From: Leptothermofonsia sichuanensis E412
Lineage (GTDB): Bacteria > Cyanobacteriota > Cyanobacteriia > Leptolyngbyales > Leptolyngbyaceae
Reading direction: 5' to 3'
DNA: 64,000 nt
NCBI RefSeq assembly: GCF_019891175.1
Contig: NZ_CP072600.1
Coordinates: forward strand, 3,844,001-3,908,000
Shown: positions 17,979-28,288 of the stretch, piece after piece
Layout: each line of letters begins with the position of its first letter
How positions within the stretch are numbered: the stretch's first letter is position 1
Notes under the pieces: generated by a model
Told to the model about the DNA's origin: nothing
Databases searched by the model: none
What the model saw: only the letters and a program-made list of their open reading frames with translations
Program-made: the position numbers and the translations under genes

Positions 17979-18311
17979 TTGAAAACGTTCTATAGACTGG
18001 TTGGACTGGCGATCGCACTGGTTCTGGTAGGGTTTACTCAGCCTGCCTGGGCAGCTAATCTGAGCAATGGTGAAAAAATCTTTAACGCCAACTGTTCTGC
18101 CTGTCATGTAGGTGGCAACAATGTGATTATCGCCAACAAGACCCTCAAAAAGGAAGCTCTGGAAAAGTATGGAATGTTCTCTCTGGAAGCAATAAAAACT
18201 CAGGTTGCGAAGGGAAAAAATGCGATGCCCGCCTTTGGTGCCCGCCTGCACACAGACCAGATTGAGGATGTAGCAACTTACGTTTTGGAGCAGTCTAAGA
18301 AAGGCTGGTAA
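17979..18311 (+). CDS. petJ: Cytochrome c6 (copy 1)
   Basis: The product is 110 aa if it starts at the TTG at 17979, which has gggaga 8 bp upstream and gives a normal signal peptide ([18 protein letters not shown], cut after PAWA). An ATG at 17874 lies within a family A repeat and would add 35 unlikely residues. Haem binds at CSACH, and the Met ligand is in [11 protein letters not shown]. It replaces plastocyanin as electron donor to photosystem I. It differs from the second copy at 19678 in about a third of positions. Confidence 0.92.
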   Translation: MKTFYRLVGLAIALVLVGFTQPAWAANLSNGEKIFNANCSACHVGGNNVIIANKTLKKEALEKYGMFSLEAIKTQVAKGKNAMPAFGARLHTDQIEDVATYVLEQSKKGW

Positions 18312-18342
18312 CTCTCTTCAGACCCCTTTTAGGAAAAACTCA

Positions 18343-19047
18343 GTGGTTCCTATTCGCGATAATAACCCAACTCAGATTACTCCATTTGTCACCTATGGGC
18401 TAATCATTGCTAATATTGCGGTCTTTCTGTACCAGCTCACGATGACCCCCAATGAACTGAAGGAATTTTTCTTTACCTGGGCAGTTGTGCCCGCGGAGTT
18501 AACCCAAAGCTTTACGGGGGAAACCGTCTCCGCCATTCCAGAATGGATTACCCTGTTCACCTCCCAATTCCTGCATGGAGGCTTCCTGCACATTGCCGGA
18601 AACATGCTATTTCTCTGGATCTTTGGCAATAATGTGGAGGAGCAGTTGGGGCATTTGCGTTACCTGATTTTTTATCTTCTGTGTGGAGCGCTGGCTGCCC
18701 TTACCCAATGGTTTTTCTCTGCCTATTCAATGATTCCATCTCTGGGGGCAAGTGGGGCGATCGCAGGCGTAATGGGTGCCTATATCATCCGCTTCCCCAA
18801 AGCACGAGTCCTGACCCTGATCCCATTGGGTTTTATTCTAGTTCCAATTAATATTCCCGCCTTTGTCTTTCTGGGCATCTGGTTTGTACAGCAGGCGCTG
18901 TACGGGGTTGCCAGTCTCGACGCGCAGATGAACATTGGCACCGAAGGCGGTGGCATTGCCTACTGGGCTCACGCCGGCGGTTTTGTTTTTGGGGTAATTT
19001 TGGGACCGCTGCTGGGGTTATTCTCTGGACCGCAACCGCGACGATAA
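18343..19047 (+). CDS. Rhomboid-family intramembrane serine protease
   Basis: The product is 234 aa from a GTG start at 18343 with AGGAAAAA upstream. It has six hydrophobic segments. The catalytic Ser138 is in GASGAIAG and the partner His210 is in YWAHAGG. HIAGN at residues 83-87 gives the conserved rhomboid His and Asn. It cleaves membrane-bound substrates, which are not known here. It lies 31 bp after petJ on the same strand and may be read from the same message. Confidence 0.92.
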   Translation: MVPIRDNNPTQITPFVTYGLIIANIAVFLYQLTMTPNELKEFFFTWAVVPAELTQSFTGETVSAIPEWITLFTSQFLHGGFLHIAGNMLFLWIFGNNVEEQLGHLRYLIFYLLCGALAALTQWFFSAYSMIPSLGASGAIAGVMGAYIIRFPKARVLTLIPLGFILVPINIPAFVFLGIWFVQQALYGVASLDAQMNIGTEGGGIAYWAHAGGFVFGVILGPLLGLFSGPQPRR

Positions 19048-19191
19048 GCAGGTCCAGCCAGGCAAAAGAGATTACTTATTATAAAGAAAATACTATTGGT
19101 CTGCACAACTGGCGTAGAACCTCTACCATGCCGCACCAATACCCAAAACCAACAACTAACACTCCTCCCTCCTCCCCCCTCCTCTCTTTCT

Positions 19192-19300
19192 AAGAACTAA
19201 CAACCACCAACTTCCTGGATTTTAGATTTTAGATGCCTCTCTAACCGCCCCTCACTCCTCACTTCTCTTTTATCACTCCTCTCTTCTCCCTCCTCACCAA
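19192..19300. repeat. Heptamer-type array
   Basis: The tract is degenerate units of cactcct, cacttct and related pyrimidine-rich heptamers between the rhomboid gene and the small gene at 19319. It has the same composition as the arrays around the IS630 element. Confidence 0.7.
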
Positions 19301-19318
19301 GATCAAGGAGACACCACC

Positions 19319-19579
19319 ATGCCTCGCTTTAATCCCTACACCCTGCAAATGCAAATCACACGCATGTTTGAGCAGGGGCAGTCACTGTTTGCGACGATGA
19401 AAGTGCACGACTGGTTGAAGGAACGCAACGAGGATCCGGCTGCCTATGAGGTCTTATTCCATCAAAAACCTGCCCCGCCAGGCTCTGGGGAAGTCATGGT
19501 TGTTGAAATTGAGCTGCGTCGTAAGGATGGTCAACCTGTTGATCCCTGGTTGCAGGAGCAGGTTAACCAGCACGCCTGA
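19319..19579 (+). CDS. Conserved small cyanobacterial hypothetical protein
   Basis: The product is 86 aa with a strong ribosome site (AAGGAGA, 7 bp before the ATG), so it is probably translated. I do not recognise a named domain. The N-terminal half is amphipathic (FNPYTLQMQITRMFEQGQ). The rest is mixed and charged (MVVEIELRRKDGQPV). It is soluble in appearance, with no Cys. It stands between the rhomboid gene and the convergent second petJ. Confidence 0.65.
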   Translation: MPRFNPYTLQMQITRMFEQGQSLFATMKVHDWLKERNEDPAAYEVLFHQKPAPPGSGEVMVVEIELRRKDGQPVDPWLQEQVNQHA

Positions 19580-19677
19580 AATCAACTGTTGTCTGACAGG
19601 TTGGCGCTCCCCGATTTCTGAAGAAAAATCCTGGGTAAATCAGCCCGGTTCACCCAGAAACCAGGGAGCCTGCTGAA

Positions 19678-20013
19678 CTACTTCCAGCCTTTAGCAGACT
19701 GATCCAGCACATAGGCAGCTACAGCCTCAATTTGCTCATCATTCAAGCGCCCCTTAAAGGCAGGCATGGCATTTTTGCCATTGGTGACCTGGTTGATGAT
19801 GGCACTGGCTGAGTCCATGCCAAACTGCTTCAGGGTTTCAGCTTTCAGGTTTTTGTTGGCAGCCACAACGTTCCCACCAGCCATGTGGCAGGCGGCACAG
19901 TTAGCACTGAACACTTTAGCCCCCAGAGCAATATCTGCGGCCAGGGCAGGGCGGGCCAGGGTGAAGGACAGGAGGGCGATCGCAACGGCAATCAATGACC
20001 AAATTTTTCTCAT
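19678..20013 (-). CDS. petJ: Cytochrome c6 (copy 2)
   Basis: The product is 111 aa with a signal peptide ending RPALA and a mature start [10 protein letters not shown], which is classical for cytochrome c6. The haem site is CAACH and the Met ligand is in [11 protein letters not shown]. It ends DQSAKGWK. This copy looks more canonical than the petJ next to petE. The 90-bp gap to dnaB upstream suggests a separate promoter. The two copies may be expressed under different copper or iron conditions, which is an inference. Confidence 0.94.
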   Translation of the reverse strand: MRKIWSLIAVAIALLSFTLARPALAADIALGAKVFSANCAACHMAGGNVVAANKNLKAETLKQFGMDSASAIINQVTNGKNAMPAFKGRLNDEQIEAVAAYVLDQSAKGWK

Positions 20014-20107
20014 GGGAATACTTCTTATCCAAACAGAATCGGCAGAACACTATATATTCATTCTTGGGAAGAGAGCATCCTCAAGTCAAACGACAGGCTG
20101 TCGAAGA

Positions 20108-22948
20108 TCAGGAATAATTTCGATTGGGCGTTGCTAGGTTGCGGAACTGGGTGAACTGGGATTCAAACAATAGTTTCACGGTTCCAGTGGGTCCATTCCG
20201 GTGTTTGGACAGGATCACTTCCGCAATGCCGCGATCGGGTGTGTCGGGATTGTAGTACTCATCCCGGTACAGCATCATAATCAGGTCTGCATCCTGCTCG
20301 ATCGCGCCTGATTCCCTCAAGTCACTCATCATTGGTCGCTTATTGGTACGCGATTCCACACTCCGGCTCAACTGGGACAGAGCAATCACCGGGACATTCA
20401 GTTCCCGCGCCAAGCTCTTAAGTGCCCGCGTTACCTTCGATAGCTCCTGCACCCGGTTATCGCTACCCCCTTCCATTAGCTGCAAATAGTCCAGCATCAC
20501 CAACCCCAAGGCACCGCCCTGTTCTGCCTGGAGGCGGCGGGCTTTGGAGCGCATCTCGGTAATGCTGATGCTGGGGGTGTCATCAATGAAAATGGGTAAC
20601 TGGGACAAGGTACTGATGGCGTGTCCCAGCGGCTCCCACTCGTTCTGGCTGATCCGCCCTGCCCGCAACCGACCACTCTCAATCCGGACTTCACTTGCGA
20701 GCAAGCGCTGAACTAGCTGTTCCTTCGACATTTCCAGGCTGAACACAGCTACGGGCAACTTGTGAAAAGCCGCAATGTTACGAGCAATATTGAGGACAAA
20801 ACTGGTGTTATGAACACAGATATCATTGGCAACAAAGTTGTGGGTGTCTGGGATGGTCAGGTCGTAGACCTGGTTTTCACCCATTGGCTCAATTGAGACA
20901 ATCTCATCCCAGTAAAGGTCACTCGTCGCCAGGTTTTGTAGGTTTTCATCACCAATGGCGCTAGGTATGCAGAACAATCGTTCTCGTGTGGGTGCCCGTT
21001 TACCGACATGGATATTGGTAGAGCCTAAAATTCCAGCCCGACGCGCCAGGGCTGCCCAAGGCTCACCATTCCTAGCAACTTCAAGCTGTTTCCATACCCT
21101 GATTGGAATTAGATCGCGATTCGTTTGATAGTTTCTGTGACATAAGGTTTCCTGTACGTTCAAGAGCGCTTCTTCTTTGCCAAAAATGCCAATTTCTGAA
21201 CTAAAGGTCTTGATGGATTGGGCATCGGTGATATCCAGTTGCCATGCCACTCGGCGGGCACCCTGGTATTTCACAAACCGCTGCTTCAAGGTAGCCAGAA
21301 TGCCAAACCGCAGTAGCAGGTGCTGTATCTGTCTTGCCAGACGCTCACTAACGGTGGCATAGCCAAGCTGAACCTGACCACTGGTAAGGGTGGTTGCCCA
21401 TCCATCCGTCGCAAATAGTCGATTCAGGAACAGGGCAAGCTGCGATCGCGGTAACCTGAAGACCAGGGATGGAACCGTCTTTTCATGGGCACTCTTGCCC
21501 CACAAACCAATTTCCCATAACCAGGCAGTCAGCGTATTACGACTCCTGGCGGTAGGAATTTCGCCGGGAAAGAGATTACACGGCTCAATATTAAGTAGTT
21601 GGCAGAGTTGACGCATTGCTTCTACGCCAGGAACACAGATTCCCTTTTGCCACTGGCAAACCAGACTGGGGCTAACGTCGAGTAATTCTGCCAGTTTTCT
21701 TCCAGTTAAGTGCTTCTCTACCAGTAAGCTTTGCAGGCGCTCACCAAACTGTTTTCGGCTTTCGGCAGCGACTTCCAGATTGGCTGATACGTAGAAGGAA
21801 GGAGTCCGGGCACCGCCAGCGGTTTCTTTGCGTATACTTAAATTGCCAAACTCATTCACCGCCTGAATAAAATCGTTTTGGATCTGAGGATTTGCACTGG
21901 TCAATCCAGGGTTGACTCCGGTCAGGGAACCATCACCAATTACATAACCCAGGAGCTTCACAGCACATTCCCGAATCGCCTCTGTGCCAAAAACTTCGAT
22001 TTTACGGGGTACGGCAATCCTGTCTCCAGGCTCTAGCTCTGCCAACGGCTGCCATCCCTGAACGGTTAAGTAGGGATGGGTCAAGGTGGTTTCGATTGAT
22101 CGCCCCAATCGGGTTGTTACTCGAAAGATAGGCTTGATGCCATCATCAACAAAGCGGGAGGGTTGGGTCAGTTTGAACCTCCAGTCCTCACCCAGGGTCA
22201 GCAGGGTTGCTTGCTTGCGGTGATAAATCTCTTCAATCGTGGCAATGCTGCCATCGGATAAGACAATCTCTGAGGATGCACTCAAGCATTTCCCCATGGA
22301 CGGGCGACCCGCCACGATGATCAGGTCTGATCGCTGGAAACCCTGAGTCATGGCATCCAGGTCATAGAAGCCACAGGAAAGACCGGGTAACACCATGCCC
22401 AGCGATCGGCTCTCAATGTCAGTAAAGGTGTGGGTGAGTATGTCAGCGGTTGCCATCAAGCCCTGCTGCGGGCGTTCCTGGGTGACGCTGAAAATTTTCT
22501 GTTCCGCTTCATCCAGTAACTGCTCCAGTTCCACAGAGGCATCGTGCCCCAGGTGGGAAATCTCATTGCCCGCCCGAATTAACTGGCGGCGCATGTATTT
22601 TTCCATCACCAGGAGAGCATACTGGTCAATGTTGACAGCGCTGACGGTGCGATCGATCAGTTGCACGAGCTTGCTCTGCCCGCCCACCTTCTCCAGTAAG
22701 CCCCGATCGCGCAACCAGGACGTGATGCTCATCAAATCCGTGGGACTTCCCTGGCTCTGTAATACCAGGGCTGCCCGGTAAATTTCCTGGTGGGCACTCA
22801 GATAAAATGCCTCCGGGCGTAACAGATCCACAATCCGGTTAATTGCCTCCGGATCCAGCAAAATACCACCCAGGATCGACTCCTCCGCATCAATATTCTG
22901 GGGCGGCAGGCGATCGCTGTAAGCCTGGAAATTGAGTTCCTGAACCAT
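20108..22948 (-). CDS. dnaB: Replicative DNA helicase DnaB with in-frame intein
   Basis: The precursor is 946 aa. Residues 1-220 and 715-946 are the helicase exteins, giving 452 aa after splicing, a normal DnaB length. The N-terminal domain ([18 protein letters not shown]) binds primase. The ATP loop is GRPSMGK joined to TSF across the intein. Later motifs [21 protein letters not shown] and [11 protein letters not shown] are intact. DnaB unwinds DNA at the replication fork as a hexamer. Function requires intein removal, because the intein splits the Walker A loop. Confidence 0.96.
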   Translation of the reverse strand: MVQELNFQAYSDRLPPQNIDAEESILGGILLDPEAINRIVDLLRPEAFYLSAHQEIYRAALVLQSQGSPTDLMSITSWLRDRGLLEKVGGQSKLVQLIDRTVSAVNIDQYALLVMEKYMRRQLIRAGNEISHLGHDASVELEQLLDEAEQKIFSVTQERPQQGLMATADILTHTFTDIESRSLGMVLPGLSCGFYDLDAMTQGFQRSDLIIVAGRPSMGKCLSASSEIVLSDGSIATIEEIYHRKQATLLTLGEDWRFKLTQPSRFVDDGIKPIFRVTTRLGRSIETTLTHPYLTVQGWQPLAELEPGDRIAVPRKIEVFGTEAIRECAVKLLGYVIGDGSLTGVNPGLTSANPQIQNDFIQAVNEFGNLSIRKETAGGARTPSFYVSANLEVAAESRKQFGERLQSLLVEKHLTGRKLAELLDVSPSLVCQWQKGICVPGVEAMRQLCQLLNIEPCNLFPGEIPTARSRNTLTAWLWEIGLWGKSAHEKTVPSLVFRLPRSQLALFLNRLFATDGWATTLTSGQVQLGYATVSERLARQIQHLLLRFGILATLKQRFVKYQGARRVAWQLDITDAQSIKTFSSEIGIFGKEEALLNVQETLCHRNYQTNRDLIPIRVWKQLEVARNGEPWAALARRAGILGSTNIHVGKRAPTRERLFCIPSAIGDENLQNLATSDLYWDEIVSIEPMGENQVYDLTIPDTHNFVANDICVHNTSFVLNIARNIAAFHKLPVAVFSLEMSKEQLVQRLLASEVRIESGRLRAGRISQNEWEPLGHAISTLSQLPIFIDDTPSISITEMRSKARRLQAEQGGALGLVMLDYLQLMEGGSDNRVQELSKVTRALKSLARELNVPVIALSQLSRSVESRTNKRPMMSDLRESGAIEQDADLIMMLYRDEYYNPDTPDRGIAEVILSKHRNGPTGTVKLLFESQFTQFRNLATPNRNYS
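20807..22288 (-). other. DnaB intein with LAGLIDADG endonuclease and HTH
   Basis: The intein covers precursor residues 221-714 (494 aa), directly after Lys220 of the Walker A loop. It begins [13 protein letters not shown] (block A) and has TLTHPYLT (block B His). It ends [11 protein letters not shown], followed by Thr715, so the Cys1, His-Asn and +1 Thr needed for splicing are all present. Two LAGLIDADG-type motifs retain their aspartates: [10 protein letters not shown] and [10 protein letters not shown]. Between them, residues about 405-455 form an XRE-like helix-turn-helix ([20 protein letters not shown]). The intein appears active for both splicing and homing. Confidence 0.92.
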
Positions 22949-23284
22949 AGTGAAACCAATTGGGATTGGGACGGGACGACGGGTTAATACAGCCTTAAAC
23001 TGAACAGGCCCCCAGGGAGATGACTCCAGTGAACCATCCCCTTGAGACTTCTAATCCTACGCTATATTTAGCGTTTTCATTGCGAAATTTAAGAATCCAG
23101 CACTAGATTCAGCGCCAGATTCTTTACAGGTACCACTTCGCCGCCCAATCCGCCATTTTAGTATATCGGTACTAGTTTAACAAAAAATCCTGTGCAAAAG
23201 ATCCCCGGTGTCTGATTCAATTGCATTGATCTGACCGAATCCGCTTTCCAGACACCAGGGATCTGGGAAGTGGCGACTCCCACG
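22949..23284. other. Intergenic region upstream of dnaB
   Basis: This 336-bp gap lies between the dnaB start and the end of rsmH, both on the minus strand. It should hold the dnaB promoter. No repeat family or RNA gene was recognised. Confidence 0.5.
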
Positions 23285-24175
23285 CTACTTCCGCTCCGCA
23301 ATACGGAGTTTTGCCGATCGTGCTCTTGGATTCTGTTCAACTTCTGACTCCGTGGGCAAAATTGGCTTTTTAGTCAGCACAGTGAGCCACTCCGATTCTC
23401 TGAAACAATGCTTCACAATTCGGTCTTCCAGGCTGTGAAAGCTGATGATAGCAAGTCTGCCCCCCGGTTTGAGCCATTGGGGAGCCTGGTCAAGGAACCT
23501 TTCCAGCACTTCCAGTTCCCGGTTGACAGCAATTCGGAGTGCCTGAAACACACGGGTTGCCGGGTGAATTCGCCCGTAACGGTAAGCCCTGGGAACACAG
23601 TGGGCGATCGCCTCTGCCAGCTCCGTGGTGATTTGAAACGGGCGCCGCTCCACAATCCGGCGGGCGATACGGCGAGATAGCCGCTCTTCCCCATAGGTGT
23701 AAAAGATATTCGCCAGTTTTGTTTCGTCCCAGTGGTTAATGATATCCGCTGCGGTTAACTCCTGGCTTTGATCCATGCGCATATCGAGAGGGGCTTCCAG
23801 TCGAAAGCTGAAGCCGCGATCAGGAATATCAAACTGCGCCGAACTGACCCCCAAATCGGCAAGAATCCCGTTAAATTGTTGCTGACCGGGATCATAGTTG
23901 GCAAAATTTGTGTGCCAAAACTGGACTCGATCGCCGTATGGGGCAAGGGTGTGTTGAGCTGCCGCGATCGCCTGGACGTCCTGGTCTAACGCCGTTACCC
24001 GCACATCCGGTGCCACCTCCAGAATCAAGCGACTGTGGCCACCGCCACCAACCGTTGCATCCAGATAATGCCCCTCTGGGCAGACTGCCAGCCCTGCCAC
24101 CACCTCGGTGCCCAATACAGGGATATGGCTAAACTCGAAAGGGGTATGGTCGGCTTCCGGGGTGGTCTCAGGCAT
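23285..24175 (-). CDS. rsmH: 16S rRNA (cytosine(1402)-N4)-methyltransferase
   Basis: The product is 296 aa. It methylates C1402 of 16S rRNA, using S-adenosylmethionine. SAM-binding motifs are [12 protein letters not shown] and [14 protein letters not shown]. The conserved [29 protein letters not shown] and [13 protein letters not shown] segments follow in family order. It lies outside any mur/fts cluster, as is usual in cyanobacteria. Confidence 0.95.
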   Translation of the reverse strand: MPETTPEADHTPFEFSHIPVLGTEVVAGLAVCPEGHYLDATVGGGGHSRLILEVAPDVRVTALDQDVQAIAAAQHTLAPYGDRVQFWHTNFANYDPGQQQFNGILADLGVSSAQFDIPDRGFSFRLEAPLDMRMDQSQELTAADIINHWDETKLANIFYTYGEERLSRRIARRIVERRPFQITTELAEAIAHCVPRAYRYGRIHPATRVFQALRIAVNRELEVLERFLDQAPQWLKPGGRLAIISFHSLEDRIVKHCFRESEWLTVLTKKPILPTESEVEQNPRARSAKLRIAERK

Positions 24176-24306
24176 GTATGGCAGGGGACAGAAGAGTGGT
24201 TAGTGGTTAGTCAGTTTCCTCGTTCCAGGTTTCCAGCCTGGAATGGAAGTTTAGAGGCTCTGCCTCCAGTGCCCCCGAAAAGCAGCTCTGCCTCGAACAG
24301 GAAGTG

Positions 24307-24402
24307 TATAGCGTTTCTCAATTGAATGAGGTACGGGGACGTGAGGCACAGTGGGGTGCTCCGCACCCTCACTGTACCTCACACCCTTGAAAAGGGCTAT
24401 AG
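24307..24402. repeat. Family A element (copy A2)
   Basis: The copy is 96 bp. It starts tatagcgtttctcaattg and ends cccttgaaaagggctata, with an internal palindrome around gtgctccgcaccctc. It lies upstream of rsmH and is about 90% identical to the copy at 51111. Confidence 0.85.
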
Positions 24403-24475
24403 TTGTGAGGGCGTTCTGATTTATTCTGACTCTGACGGCTACCCTTACAGGAAAAACCGAAAGCAATGATCCATG

Positions 24476-25375
24476 CTACTCCTCTGCCTCCTGGGGTGTT
24501 TCCTGGATTTCCCTGCCGTCCTCCTGGTCTGTCTCCTGATCCGCCCCTTGGTCAGGCACTTCGTCTGCCTCTGCCTCCACTTCATCTCCAAATTCGTCTC
24601 GAATGGCTTGAACCATTTCAGAAATCAGATCAAACTGAGTGAATTTTGTATTTCCTGCCCAGTGCTGCCTTGCCTCCACAGTTCTCATCGTTAACGCCAT
24701 TTCTAGGGACTCAATGCCATCTTCATAGAAATGAGCCGGAATTTCCTCAATCTCAGGCAGAGGCTGCTTCGACCTTTCTTCCAGAAAACTACTAAATGCC
24801 CGGATGCGATCGCCCTCATCCGTTTGCTCTTGAATCGTTTCTTCCAACTCTCTGGCAAAAGCCACCGGATCAGGGAGGTCAAGGTCTTCCCGGTCAAAGA
24901 AATAGTCAAAGGGAGGGTGAAGTTGTTCATCCCCCAACTGGTCATTCATATCGAAAAATTTATTCACGACCCGCAGTTTGGTAACTCTGGCTGCCCGTCG
25001 GTTGATGTGTTTGTCAAAAAACTGAATTGCGTGGATTACTCGTTGAAATGAGCGCACATCCAGCACCATCTCTGTACTGCCGCGAAAATAGAAATCTCCT
25101 AACACAATTGGACGGTATTCCTTAGGCACCTGATTCCAACTGACATCAAACCGGATTTTTCTAGCCTCCTGGTCATACAACCAGCGCCATGCATTCAAGC
25201 GAGGCTCCCACTGCATACAGCGGAGTTTTTTAAATGCACCAATCACCGTCTTCTGATTGAAGACTTGATAGTAAACCCGCGAGGGCTGATAGGGTTCTCC
25301 GGTGCGGGTTGTGATCAGAGTTTTCTTGACAGGTTCACCAAACATCAACGTGTCAACGAGATCGCTGTCCCCCAT
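24476..25375 (-). CDS. Conserved hypothetical protein with acidic tail
   Basis: The product is 299 aa and I do not recognise it. The N-terminal 165 residues appear globular (VYYQVFNQKTVIGAFKKL, FDVSWNQVPKEYRPIVLGDF). They are followed by an Asp/Glu-rich segment and a strongly acidic, Gln-rich C-terminal tail with repeated Asp-Gln-Glu units. There is no membrane segment, signal or catalytic motif. It looks like a cyanobacteria-specific cytoplasmic protein. It is followed at a distance by rsmH on the same strand. Confidence 0.65.
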   Translation of the reverse strand: MGDSDLVDTLMFGEPVKKTLITTRTGEPYQPSRVYYQVFNQKTVIGAFKKLRCMQWEPRLNAWRWLYDQEARKIRFDVSWNQVPKEYRPIVLGDFYFRGSTEMVLDVRSFQRVIHAIQFFDKHINRRAARVTKLRVVNKFFDMNDQLGDEQLHPPFDYFFDREDLDLPDPVAFARELEETIQEQTDEGDRIRAFSSFLEERSKQPLPEIEEIPAHFYEDGIESLEMALTMRTVEARQHWAGNTKFTQFDLISEMVQAIRDEFGDEVEAEADEVPDQGADQETDQEDGREIQETPQEAEE

Positions 25376-25430
25376 TACAGCAGGTTTTGACCAGAATTAT
25401 CAGACATGGCTGCCGCAGGGATAGCCCCTT

Positions 25431-25525
25431 TATAGCAGAGGACAGGGGGCAGCGTTCAGGGAAAGAAGGATGACGGGGTCAGGTATTGAACTTTCTAATC
25501 TGCCGTGATGTGAATAGCTGGTACA
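25431..25525. repeat. Dispersed element, family C (copy C1)
   Basis: It starts tatagcagaggacaggggg and runs through gatgacggggtcaggtattg to tgtgaatagctgg. It is related to copies at 40144, 48458, 49345 and 63299. Confidence 0.65.
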
Positions 25526-25638
25526 TCTTGACAGGAATAACTCGCCAGTTCATTGAAGCTTAAAAGCAAAATTCATAGGGGTTTTGACTTCATACTTCTG
25601 ATTTCATACTTCTGACTTCTTGCACTGGTGCAATAACA

Positions 25639-25664
25639 AAGGGATAGGCATACACCTATCCCTT
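25639..25664 (-). terminator. Hairpin after petA
   Basis: A perfect 10-bp stem aagggatagg / cctatccctt with a 6-nt loop lies about 95 bp after the petA stop codon. On the minus strand it is followed by tgttattg, a weak T-rich tract. It probably ends the petC-petA transcript. Confidence 0.55.
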
Positions 25665-25757
25665 GCAGGAAACCAATCACTGGACAAACCTGGTGATAGA
25701 TGATGATCAGCAAGTCACCGTTAACAGGCAAAGCAATGATATGACCAGTGACTCAAC

Positions 25758-26738
25758 CTAAAATTGCATCTCGGCTGCCTGGACACGCTCAACCTGTTTC
25801 TTCTTAAGAACCAGCAGAATCTGAGACAGGGTAACAATCGCCAGAAATGCCAGTAGACCCAGGATACGATTGGGATTTTGGAGCACGATTTCCGTATCAG
25901 CCTGACCAAAGCCACCCACATTGGGATTTTCCGTCAGCGCTTCGCCCGCCTTCACCGTTTGCCCCTCGGCAACAATCAAAGCAGGACCCGCAGGAATCGT
26001 ATCTGTCACCATACTGCCATCCTCCGCCTGGATCGTCACCAGATAACCGCCATCTTCTGGTTTTTCAATCCTGGTGATCTGACCGGCAGCAGACGCATTG
26101 TAGACAGCATTATTGCTCTTTTCACCATTGGGGTAGACCTGACCCCGACCACGGTTACCGCCTACGTGAACTGCATATTTGCCAAAGTGGATGGACTTGT
26201 CTGTGTTCGGATCGGGAGAAAGAACCGGGAAGACAATTTCCTGATATTGCTCACCAGGCAACGGGCCAATCACAACGATGTTCTCTTTGTCTTCGCTATA
26301 AGGCTGGAAGTAAAGGTCTTGAACCTTCTCTTTCATTTCCTCTGGAATCCGATCTTCCGGCGCAATCTTAAATCCCTCTGGCAACATTAACACCGCACCA
26401 ACATTCAGGGGTCCCTTTTCACCATTGCCAACCACCTGTTGCGCCTTGGTGTCATAGGGAATTTTGACAACGGCTTCAAACACGGTATCTGGCAGAACTG
26501 ATTGGGGCACTTCCACCTGGGTTGGTTTTGCTGCCAGGTGACAGTTTGCACAAACAATTCGCCCGGTTGCCTCACGGGGATTGCTATATGCCTGTTGAGC
26601 AAAAATTGGATAGGCTGCCGCCGCCTGGGGCTGGATAAAGCTGCCGGTCAGAAAAACAGCGATCGCAATCATCACCAACGCTGCCTGCCTGAGCACACCA
26701 GGGCGGGGTATCAATCTCTCTGAAGGAAAGGTTTTCAT
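25758..26738 (-). CDS. petA: Cytochrome f
   Basis: The product is 326 aa from the ATG at 26738; an in-frame TTG 12 bp upstream is unlikely. The signal peptide ends QAAAA and the mature chain starts at Tyr43 (YPIFAQQAY), whose amino group ligates the haem. CANCH at 63-67 binds the haem. The long lumenal domain is followed by one membrane helix ([17 protein letters not shown]) and a short stromal tail. It is the terminal electron carrier of cytochrome b6f, passing electrons to petE and petJ products. petC lies just upstream on the same strand. Confidence 0.97.
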   Translation of the reverse strand: MKTFPSERLIPRPGVLRQAALVMIAIAVFLTGSFIQPQAAAAYPIFAQQAYSNPREATGRIVCANCHLAAKPTQVEVPQSVLPDTVFEAVVKIPYDTKAQQVVGNGEKGPLNVGAVLMLPEGFKIAPEDRIPEEMKEKVQDLYFQPYSEDKENIVVIGPLPGEQYQEIVFPVLSPDPNTDKSIHFGKYAVHVGGNRGRGQVYPNGEKSNNAVYNASAAGQITRIEKPEDGGYLVTIQAEDGSMVTDTIPAGPALIVAEGQTVKAGEALTENPNVGGFGQADTEIVLQNPNRILGLLAFLAIVTLSQILLVLKKKQVERVQAAEMQF

Positions 26739-26889
26739 CTGTAGTGTCAAGTCGCAAAAGAATAATTACAACGCGCAATACTTGCTAAATAAGCTAAATA
26801 AACTGTGGTTTGTAATCGGTAACCCATCGCCGTCAGTCGTCACCTGCAACTGACCGTGGACCACAAACCACCACTTCCTGGAAAGGAAT

Positions 26890-27429
26890 CTATGCCCACC
26901 AGGGTTCTTCCCCGGTACGAAAGTCCGTTTCAGTCCAGGGAGTAAACGAAACCTTATTTTCTTCAACCGTGGCGTGGGCCAGTGCCAGGGATAGGGGAGC
27001 CGGTCCCCGCACAACTTTGCCATTGCTGTCATACTGGGAGCCGTGGCAGGGGCAGATAAATTTGTTCTCGTTCGCGTTCCAGGGGACAACACAGCCCAGG
27101 TGGGTACAGACGGCATTAATCCCAAAGTCTGCGAGCGACCTGTCTTCCTTGACCACAATGTAGGTTGGGTCACCCTTCAGCCCCTGCACGAGCACATGGT
27201 CGCCGGGAGCATGGCTTGCCAGAAAGTCACTCACCAGAACATCATTGCCGAGGGCATCTTTCGCCGTCGTTCCACCACTGCCGCCACCGCTGGAGGGAGG
27301 AATAAAATACTGAACAACAGGATAAAGCGCACCCAATACAGTGGTTGCCCCTGCACTGACCATCAGCAGGTTTAAGAATTGGCGACGCCCCATATCAGGT
27401 ACGTCCGAAGATCCAGAAATTTGTGCCAT
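26890..27429 (-). CDS. petC: Rieske iron-sulfur protein of cytochrome b6f
   Basis: The product is 179 aa. The N-terminal membrane anchor has [22 protein letters not shown] Gly-rich hinge ([10 protein letters not shown]) follows. The 2Fe-2S ligands lie in CTHLGC and CPCHGS, two Cys and two His. It takes electrons from plastoquinol and passes them to cytochrome f. petC and petA form the usual cyanobacterial petCA operon, here with a 150-bp spacer. Confidence 0.97.
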   Translation of the reverse strand: MAQISGSSDVPDMGRRQFLNLLMVSAGATTVLGALYPVVQYFIPPSSGGGSGGTTAKDALGNDVLVSDFLASHAPGDHVLVQGLKGDPTYIVVKEDRSLADFGINAVCTHLGCVVPWNANENKFICPCHGSQYDSNGKVVRGPAPLSLALAHATVEENKVSFTPWTETDFRTGEEPWWA

Positions 27430-27783
27430 GATTACGCTTAACTTATCGAGAGAAGGAGTTCGGCAGTGGCCGCAGATGAGTTACCTGCAAACCGGAATTC
27501 AAATTCGTTTACTGAACAAACTGCAACCCGTAGTGCTTAAGTGAGCAGTCCGGTAAACAGTATTCGCCTCAAGAAGCTACTGAGGAAGATTTTGAGGCAA
27601 CATTAAGATTATTACATTTCTTGACGCCTGCATCATATCGAAGGAAGGGAACCCCAGTTCTATACGAAATGTTAAGCAGGCTGGCAGATTCTGACCTGCG
27701 GTAGTCTGGAAGATGAAGCTCTATGTAGTTGCCATCCGTGGTGTTTAGATGTAAAGCAGCGCTTTAGGAGACACAATCACACG
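27430..27783. other. Divergent promoter region petC / DUF3067
   Basis: This 354-bp gap lies between divergent genes and must hold both promoters. No repeat, RNA gene or clear operator was recognised. Confidence 0.5.
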
Positions 27784-28101
27784 ATGACAGGGGAGGATCT
27801 GCGCCAGATTTTGCTGAATAAATGGGGGCGCTCCTACGATATTCAATTGAGGCGTACCCAGGGAAAGATCCTTGTTTTAATCATGTGGAAGTATCTGGAG
27901 CAGGTATCTTTTCCATTGACAGAGGAAGAATATCTGGCCCATCTGGATGCGATCGCCAGCTACCTGCAAGCCTGGGGCAGTGTCCAGCAGGTCAGGGCTT
28001 TCATTGAAAGAACCCAGGAACGCCCACGTCTGGGAAAGGCCGTCAGCATTGCCCTGGAGTTGGGCGATCGGGCATCGGAATGGATTTTGGAAGATTTTTG
28101 A
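27784..28101 (+). CDS. DUF3067 family protein
   Basis: The product is 105 aa, starting MTGEDLRQILLNKWGRSYDI. The sequence, with VLIMWKYLEQVSFPLTEEEY in the middle, matches the DUF3067 family of cyanobacteria and plastids. It is soluble, with no signal or cofactor motif. Its position next to petC, transcribed away from it, is a frequent arrangement and hints at a role in cytochrome b6f or iron-sulfur assembly. That link is inference only. Confidence 0.8.
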   Translation: MTGEDLRQILLNKWGRSYDIQLRRTQGKILVLIMWKYLEQVSFPLTEEEYLAHLDAIASYLQAWGSVQQVRAFIERTQERPRLGKAVSIALELGDRASEWILEDF

Positions 28102-28202
28102 GGCCGGGGTTGAGGCGGCAGGCGGCAGAAACCAGCATGTCGAGTTCAAACCTCGCAGATCTAAGGAATGGGGATTCAATAAACCGAAAGACTTGGCGTT
28201 CT

Positions 28203-28262
28203 ACCACAGAAACACACAGAACACAGAGCCATTCCTCTGCGCCCTCTGTGTCTCTGTGGTGA
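28203..28262. repeat. Family E palindrome (copy E3)
   Basis: The arms accacagaaacacacagaac and ctctgtgtctctgtggt form a palindrome that separates the DUF3067 gene from the convergent rdgB. Confidence 0.75.
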
Positions 28263-28288
28263 AATTAAATGTCTCCAACTCTCAACGT

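Larger units (their letters stand above)
25376..25757. other. Gap between petA and the acidic-tail gene
   Basis: This 382-bp gap contains a family C repeat at 25431-25525 and the petA-proximal hairpin at 25639-25664. The remainder holds nothing that I recognise. Confidence 0.6.
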
